NCBI GenBank assembly: GCA_022568115.1
Contig: JADFFP010000036.1
Coordinates: forward strand, 1 to 8,788
Origin: Pseudomonadota bacterium
GTDB lineage: Bacteria > Pseudomonadota > Alphaproteobacteria > Sphingomonadales > SMXR01
Direction of reading: 5' to 3'
Length of the DNA stretch: 8,788 nucleotides
A program made the position numbers and the translations under genes. The notes beneath the pieces were generated by a model. It searched no databases, was not told the DNA's origin, and saw only the letters and a program-made list of their open reading frames with translations. Within the stretch, counting starts at the first letter, position 1. Each line of letters opens with the position of its first letter. Below, piece after piece: positions 5,454 through 8,788 of this stretch.

Positions 5454-6902
5454 GTGATCGATTTACGTCCGATACTTCTGGTGATTGGCTTTTTGCTGAT
5501 CCCGCTCGGGTTGGGCATGCTGGCGCCGGCGCTAGTGGACCTGTCAATGGGCCACCACGAATGGCAGGTGTTTGTCACGGCCAGTGCGCTGACGCTTTTT
5601 GTCGGCGCCGGACTGTATTTATCCAACCGCGGCGCGGGCGGCGAGTTGAGCATCAAGCAAGCCTTTGTGCTGACCGTTCTGGTGTGGGTGGTTTTGCCCG
5701 GGTTTGCCTCATTGCCGTTCATTTTTACACAGCTGGACTTGTCCTTTACGGACGCCTACTTTGAGGCCATGTCGGGCTTGACCACCACCGGGTCAACGGT
5801 CATTTCAGGGCTGGATACCGCGCCGCCGGGGATTCTGATCTGGCGGGCGATCCTGCAGTGGCTGGGGGGCATTGGCATCATTGTTATGGCGATTGCGGTG
5901 CTGCCGATGCTGAAAATCGGAGGCATGCAGCTGTTCCGGATGGAATCCTCCGATGCCTCGGAAAAAATCCTGCCCCGGGCGACACAAATTTCAGGGGCAA
6001 TCGCAGTTCTTTACTTAACCTTGTCGATCATTTGCTTCCTGGCGCTGGTTTTTGCCGGGATGACCACCTTTGAAGCCACCGCCCACGCCATGACCACCAT
6101 TGCAACAGGCGGGTTTTCAACTTCGGACCAGTCGATTGGGCATTTTGACAGCGCCCTGATCGATGGTATTGGGGTGCTTTTCATGATTATCGGCAGCCTT
6201 CCTTTTGTCCTTTATCTGCAGGTCGTCAGGGGACGGCCGATGAAGCTATGGCAGGACGACCAGGTCAGGTTCTTTCTGGCGCTGGTGTTTTTGCTGGTGA
6301 TGTTCCTGGCCCTGTGGCTGGTTTTTGAAAAGGACTATTCGCTGGCCCAGGCGTTGCGCTATTCCAGTTTTAATACCGTTTCCATTCTGACCGGAACCGG
6401 GTATTCAACCATTGCCTTTGATGCCTGGGGGTCATTGGCGCTGGTGTTCTTTTTTGTTATCATGTTTATCGGCGGCTGTGCCGGGTCGACCACCTGCGGG
6501 ATCAAGGTTTTCCGTTTTCAGGTCCTGTTCGCCGGGGTCGCCACCCAGATGAAAAAACTGAGCCAGCCCCACGCCGTATTCAAACCCCAATTCAACCGCC
6601 GGCCGATCCCTGAGACGGTGACAGATTCGGTTATGGGATTCCTGTTTCTATTCGCCGTTTCGTTCGTGGTTCTGGCGGCAGCACTCGCTCTTACCGGGTT
6701 GGATTTCCTGACCGCGCTTTCAGGTGCCGCCACCTCAATTGCCAATGTCGGGCCGGGCCTGGGGGACGTTATCGGCCCGTCGGGAACCTTCGGCCCGCTG
6801 CCCGATAGCGCCAAGTGGATATTAGCTTTCGGCATGCTGCTTGGAAGGCTGGAGCTGTTGACTGTTCTGGTGCTGTTTACACCTTCGTTCTGGCGCGCTT
6901 AA
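5454..6902 (+). CDS. trkH: TrkH-family potassium uptake protein (membrane subunit)
   Basis: This is the inner-membrane pore subunit of a Trk/Ktr-type K+ transporter, which normally works with a cytoplasmic NAD-binding TrkA partner; no trkA is in this window. From the GTG start it has 482 residues and many membrane helices. The four pore-loop motifs are visible in order: TTTGST (110-115), ATGGFS (217-222), TGTGYS (313-318) and NVGPG (431-435), with the central glycines of the selectivity filter present. GGCAGSTTCGIK (about 340-351) and the C-terminal GRLELLTVLVLFTP stretch are also typical. An in-frame ATG at 5421 would add 11 residues. I prefer the GTG at 5454 because the protein then begins MIDLRP, as TrkH proteins of related bacteria do, and a G-rich purine tract (5436-5451) precedes it. 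The last 26 bases overlap the convergent argD gene. Confidence 0.92.
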   Translation: MIDLRPILLVIGFLLIPLGLGMLAPALVDLSMGHHEWQVFVTASALTLFVGAGLYLSNRGAGGELSIKQAFVLTVLVWVVLPGFASLPFIFTQLDLSFTDAYFEAMSGLTTTGSTVISGLDTAPPGILIWRAILQWLGGIGIIVMAIAVLPMLKIGGMQLFRMESSDASEKILPRATQISGAIAVLYLTLSIICFLALVFAGMTTFEATAHAMTTIATGGFSTSDQSIGHFDSALIDGIGVLFMIIGSLPFVLYLQVVRGRPMKLWQDDQVRFFLALVFLLVMFLALWLVFEKDYSLAQALRYSSFNTVSILTGTGYSTIAFDAWGSLALVFFFVIMFIGGCAGSTTCGIKVFRFQVLFAGVATQMKKLSQPHAVFKPQFNRRPIPETVTDSVMGFLFLFAVSFVVLAAALALTGLDFLTALSGAATSIANVGPGLGDVIGPSGTFGPLPDSAKWILAFGMLLGRLELLTVLVLFTPSFWRA

Positions 6903-8088
6903 GTTTTACTTCCGCAAAGATCCGGTCGAGTTTTTCCAAAGCTTCAGAGATGTGGCTGTCCTCAATAATCAGGGGCGGCAACAGCCTTAGGATATTTTCG
7001 CCGGATGGCGTCAGAACCAAACCCAACTCAAGTCCACGGGCAATCAGCGGGCGGATCTTGACGGAACATTCCACCCCGATCATCAGGCCCAGACCGCGGA
7101 CGTCAGTGATCAGTTCGGGATAGCGCTGTTTCAGTTTATTCAAGCCTGTCATCAGAGTTTTGGTGATTTCCTGGACATGGCCCAGAAATCCCTCTTCCAG
7201 AATCACATCCAGAACCGCATTGCCCACCGCCATGGCCAACGGGTTGCCGCCGTAGGTGGTGCCGTGGCTGCCAGCGCTGAGCGCTTCCCCGACCGAGGCC
7301 CTGGCCAGGCAGGCGCCGATCGGAAACCCGCCGCCAATTCCTTTGGCAACAGCCATGATATCAGGGGTAACGCCTGCCCATTCGTGGGCAAACAATTTGC
7401 CGGAACGCCCCATGCCGCACTGGATTTCATCAAAAATCAGCAACAGTCCATGTTCGTCTGCAATCTCCCGCAAGCGTTGCAGTTGTTCTTTTTTGGCTGG
7501 CAGGATGCCGCCTTCTCCCTGTACCGGTTCGATCAGGATGGCCGCGGTTTCATCGCTGATGACGGCTTTAAGGGCATCAATGTCGATGAAAGGAACAAAA
7601 TCAAACCAGTCGGGCATCGGACCGAAACCCTCGATCAGTTTTTCCTTGCCCGAGGCGGCGATGGCGGCAAGGCTGCGGCCGTGGAAAGCGTTGATAAAAG
7701 TGATCACTCGATAGCGTTTTTCATCGCCCTTTGCATGGTGGTATTTGCGCGCCAGCTTCAGGGCGCATTCGATTGCCTCTACGCCCGAGTTGGTAAAAAA
7801 AACGTTGTCGCCAAAAGTGGCCTCAGTCAGGCGTTCAGCCAGCTTTTCCTGTAACGGGATTTGAAAAAGGTTTGAAGTGTGCCAGAGCTTTGCCCCCTGT
7901 TCATTCAGGGCTTTTACCAGATGCGGATGAGAGTGCCCCAGAGCGGTGACCGCTATGCCGGACGCGAAATCCAGATACCGGGCTCCCTTGACGTCAAACA
8001 GATAAGCACCCTCACCCCTCTCAAACGCCACATCGAAGCGTCTGTAAACCGGCATCAGCGGGTCGGGTTTATTGTGTTTTCTAGCCAT
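6877..8088 (-). CDS. argD: Acetylornithine aminotransferase (class III PLP enzyme)
   Basis: This 403-residue cytoplasmic enzyme exchanges the amino group between N-acetylornithine and 2-oxoglutarate in arginine synthesis; such enzymes often also serve N-succinyl-diaminopimelate in lysine synthesis. Visible class III features are the N-terminal VAFERGEGAYLFDVKG stretch (20-35), SGVEA (101-105), the FHGR motif (135-138, substrate carboxylate Arg), the FDEIQCGMGR block (219-228, with Asp220 contacting the pyridine nitrogen), the PLP Schiff-base lysine K249 in AVAKGIGGG, and GTTYGGNPLA (276-285, phosphate contact from the other subunit). Length is normal. The start ATG abuts the stop of the ABC permease (TAGATG), so the two are co-transcribed. 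argF, a common downstream partner in alphaproteobacteria, is absent; argD instead runs into the end of trkH. Confidence 0.93.
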   Translation of the reverse strand: MARKHNKPDPLMPVYRRFDVAFERGEGAYLFDVKGARYLDFASGIAVTALGHSHPHLVKALNEQGAKLWHTSNLFQIPLQEKLAERLTEATFGDNVFFTNSGVEAIECALKLARKYHHAKGDEKRYRVITFINAFHGRSLAAIAASGKEKLIEGFGPMPDWFDFVPFIDIDALKAVISDETAAILIEPVQGEGGILPAKKEQLQRLREIADEHGLLLIFDEIQCGMGRSGKLFAHEWAGVTPDIMAVAKGIGGGFPIGACLARASVGEALSAGSHGTTYGGNPLAMAVGNAVLDVILEEGFLGHVQEITKTLMTGLNKLKQRYPELITDVRGLGLMIGVECSVKIRPLIARGLELGLVLTPSGENILRLLPPLIIEDSHISEALEKLDRIFAEVKLKRARTKV

Positions 8089-8788
8089 CTAAGGTTTCAG
8101 CTTGTAGCCGCTTTTAAAAATTTTATAAACCAACAGCCACAGCACGATATTGAGGCCGAGGGTCATCCAGATGCCCACCGTAATGTCACTGTCGGCGCGC
8201 CCGATCATGCTGTAGCGGAACCCGTCGATGAGGTAGAAAAAGGGATTGACAAGGCTAATTTTCTGGGCCAACTCAGGCAGCCGTTCAATCGAATAAAAGG
8301 TTCCCGACAACAGCGATAAGGGGATAATAATAAAGTTGTTCAATCCCGCCGCATGATCAAATTTCTCCGCCCACACGCCCGCCACCACACCGGCCAAAGA
8401 CAGCAGGGTTGCCCCGGAAAGCAGGAAATAAACAAACACGCCCAAGTGCTGGATTTCAACCTCTACTCCCGGCCAGAAGAAAAAAGTAACGAGGATTGCC
8501 AGGCCGACTATAACCCCGCGGGTAATGCCCCCCATAACGTAACCGAAAGCCAGCTCGCCTGCTGACAGCGGTGGCATCAGAACATCCACAATGTTGCCTT
8601 GCACCTTGCTGATCAAAATCGAGGAGGCAGGGTTTTGATAGGCGTTTTGCAAAACCGTCATCATAACCAGGCCGGGAGCCAGAAACGTCCCGAAAGGAAC
8701 CCCAGCAACTTCCCGTCCGGCACCCCCAAGCGCCAGCGAAAAAATCGCCATGAACAACAGCCACGAGATGGCGGCCGCGTATCCCGCA
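8089..8788 (-). CDS. ABC-2 type transporter permease (5' end outside window)
   Basis: The reading frame stays open to the right edge, so the start is beyond it; codons for AGYAAAISWLL precede the internal TTG at 8757 that could be mistaken for a start. About 233 residues are present, close to the usual 250-260 of YadH/NodJ-like ABC-2 permeases. Hydrophobic segments alternate with the family-typical stretch NAYQNPASSILISKVQG followed by a PPLSAGELAFGYVMGG block (about 50-85 of the visible part) and the late SGTFYSIERLPE motif before a long hydrophobic end. Such permeases pair with a separate ATP-binding protein, which would be expected further upstream off the window, and export a drug, lipid or polysaccharide; the substrate cannot be told. 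The stop codon directly abuts the argD start. Confidence 0.88.
   Translation of the reverse strand, partial: AGYAAAISWLLFMAIFSLALGGAGREVAGVPFGTFLAPGLVMMTVLQNAYQNPASSILISKVQGNIVDVLMPPLSAGELAFGYVMGGITRGVIVGLAILVTFFFWPGVEVEIQHLGVFVYFLLSGATLLSLAGVVAGVWAEKFDHAAGLNNFIIIPLSLLSGTFYSIERLPELAQKISLVNPFFYLIDGFRYSMIGRADSDITVGIWMTLGLNIVLWLLVYKIFKSGYKLKP

Noticed and set aside
7177..7854. Long plus-strand open frame (225 codons) opposite argD.
   Set aside because: It is a shadow of the argD coding pattern, with no recognisable domain and no independent ribosome-binding site.

Overview
The window looks like a chromosomal segment of a moderate-GC alphaproteobacterium. The main evidence is a hemD / COG4223 (alphaproteobacterial Mic60-type) / hemY-N gene row, supported by an alphaproteobacterial-style ECF sigma / small membrane anti-sigma / periplasmic sensor triad and a TrkH whose start resembles alphaproteobacterial homologues. 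I cannot name the genus. I see no insertion sequence, integrase, phage gene or CRISPR array, and coding is very dense.

Layout. Bases 1-3222 (+ strand) hold hemD, a Mic60/mitofilin-like membrane protein and a HemY-type TPR membrane protein. They are packed tightly (a 22-bp gap, then a directly abutting stop/start) and end in a hairpin terminator at 3223-3259. Bases 3238-5119 (- strand) hold, in transcription order, a secreted four-EF-hand protein, an ECF sigma factor, a 97-residue single-pass membrane protein that is probably the anti-sigma factor, and a membrane-anchored CnrX/Spy-like periplasmic protein. Bases 5120-5453 are mostly non-coding. They carry a promoter-like site facing the EF-hand gene, a tRNA-Thr(CGU) gene on the + strand, and the leader of the next gene. 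Bases 5454-6902 (+) encode a TrkH-type potassium transporter subunit. Bases 6877-8788 (-) encode the acetylornithine aminotransferase ArgD and, directly upstream of it, an ABC-2 type permease cut by the right edge. The 3' ends of trkH and argD overlap.

How the genes work together. The first block joins a tetrapyrrole enzyme (HemD) to two envelope proteins of the inner membrane. The Mic60 homologue is related to the mitochondrial crista-organising protein, and this neighbourhood with heme genes is characteristic of alphaproteobacteria. The second block has the layout of a CnrYXH-like signalling module: sigma factor, membrane anti-sigma and periplasmic sensor. The sensor lacks the histidines expected of a nickel/cobalt sensor in its helical domain, and a calcium-binding-type protein lies just upstream. 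Taken together this suggests an envelope-stress or Ca2+-linked switch, which is the most interesting hypothesis here. The remaining genes (tRNA, TrkH, ArgD, ABC permease) look like ordinary housekeeping or transport genes.
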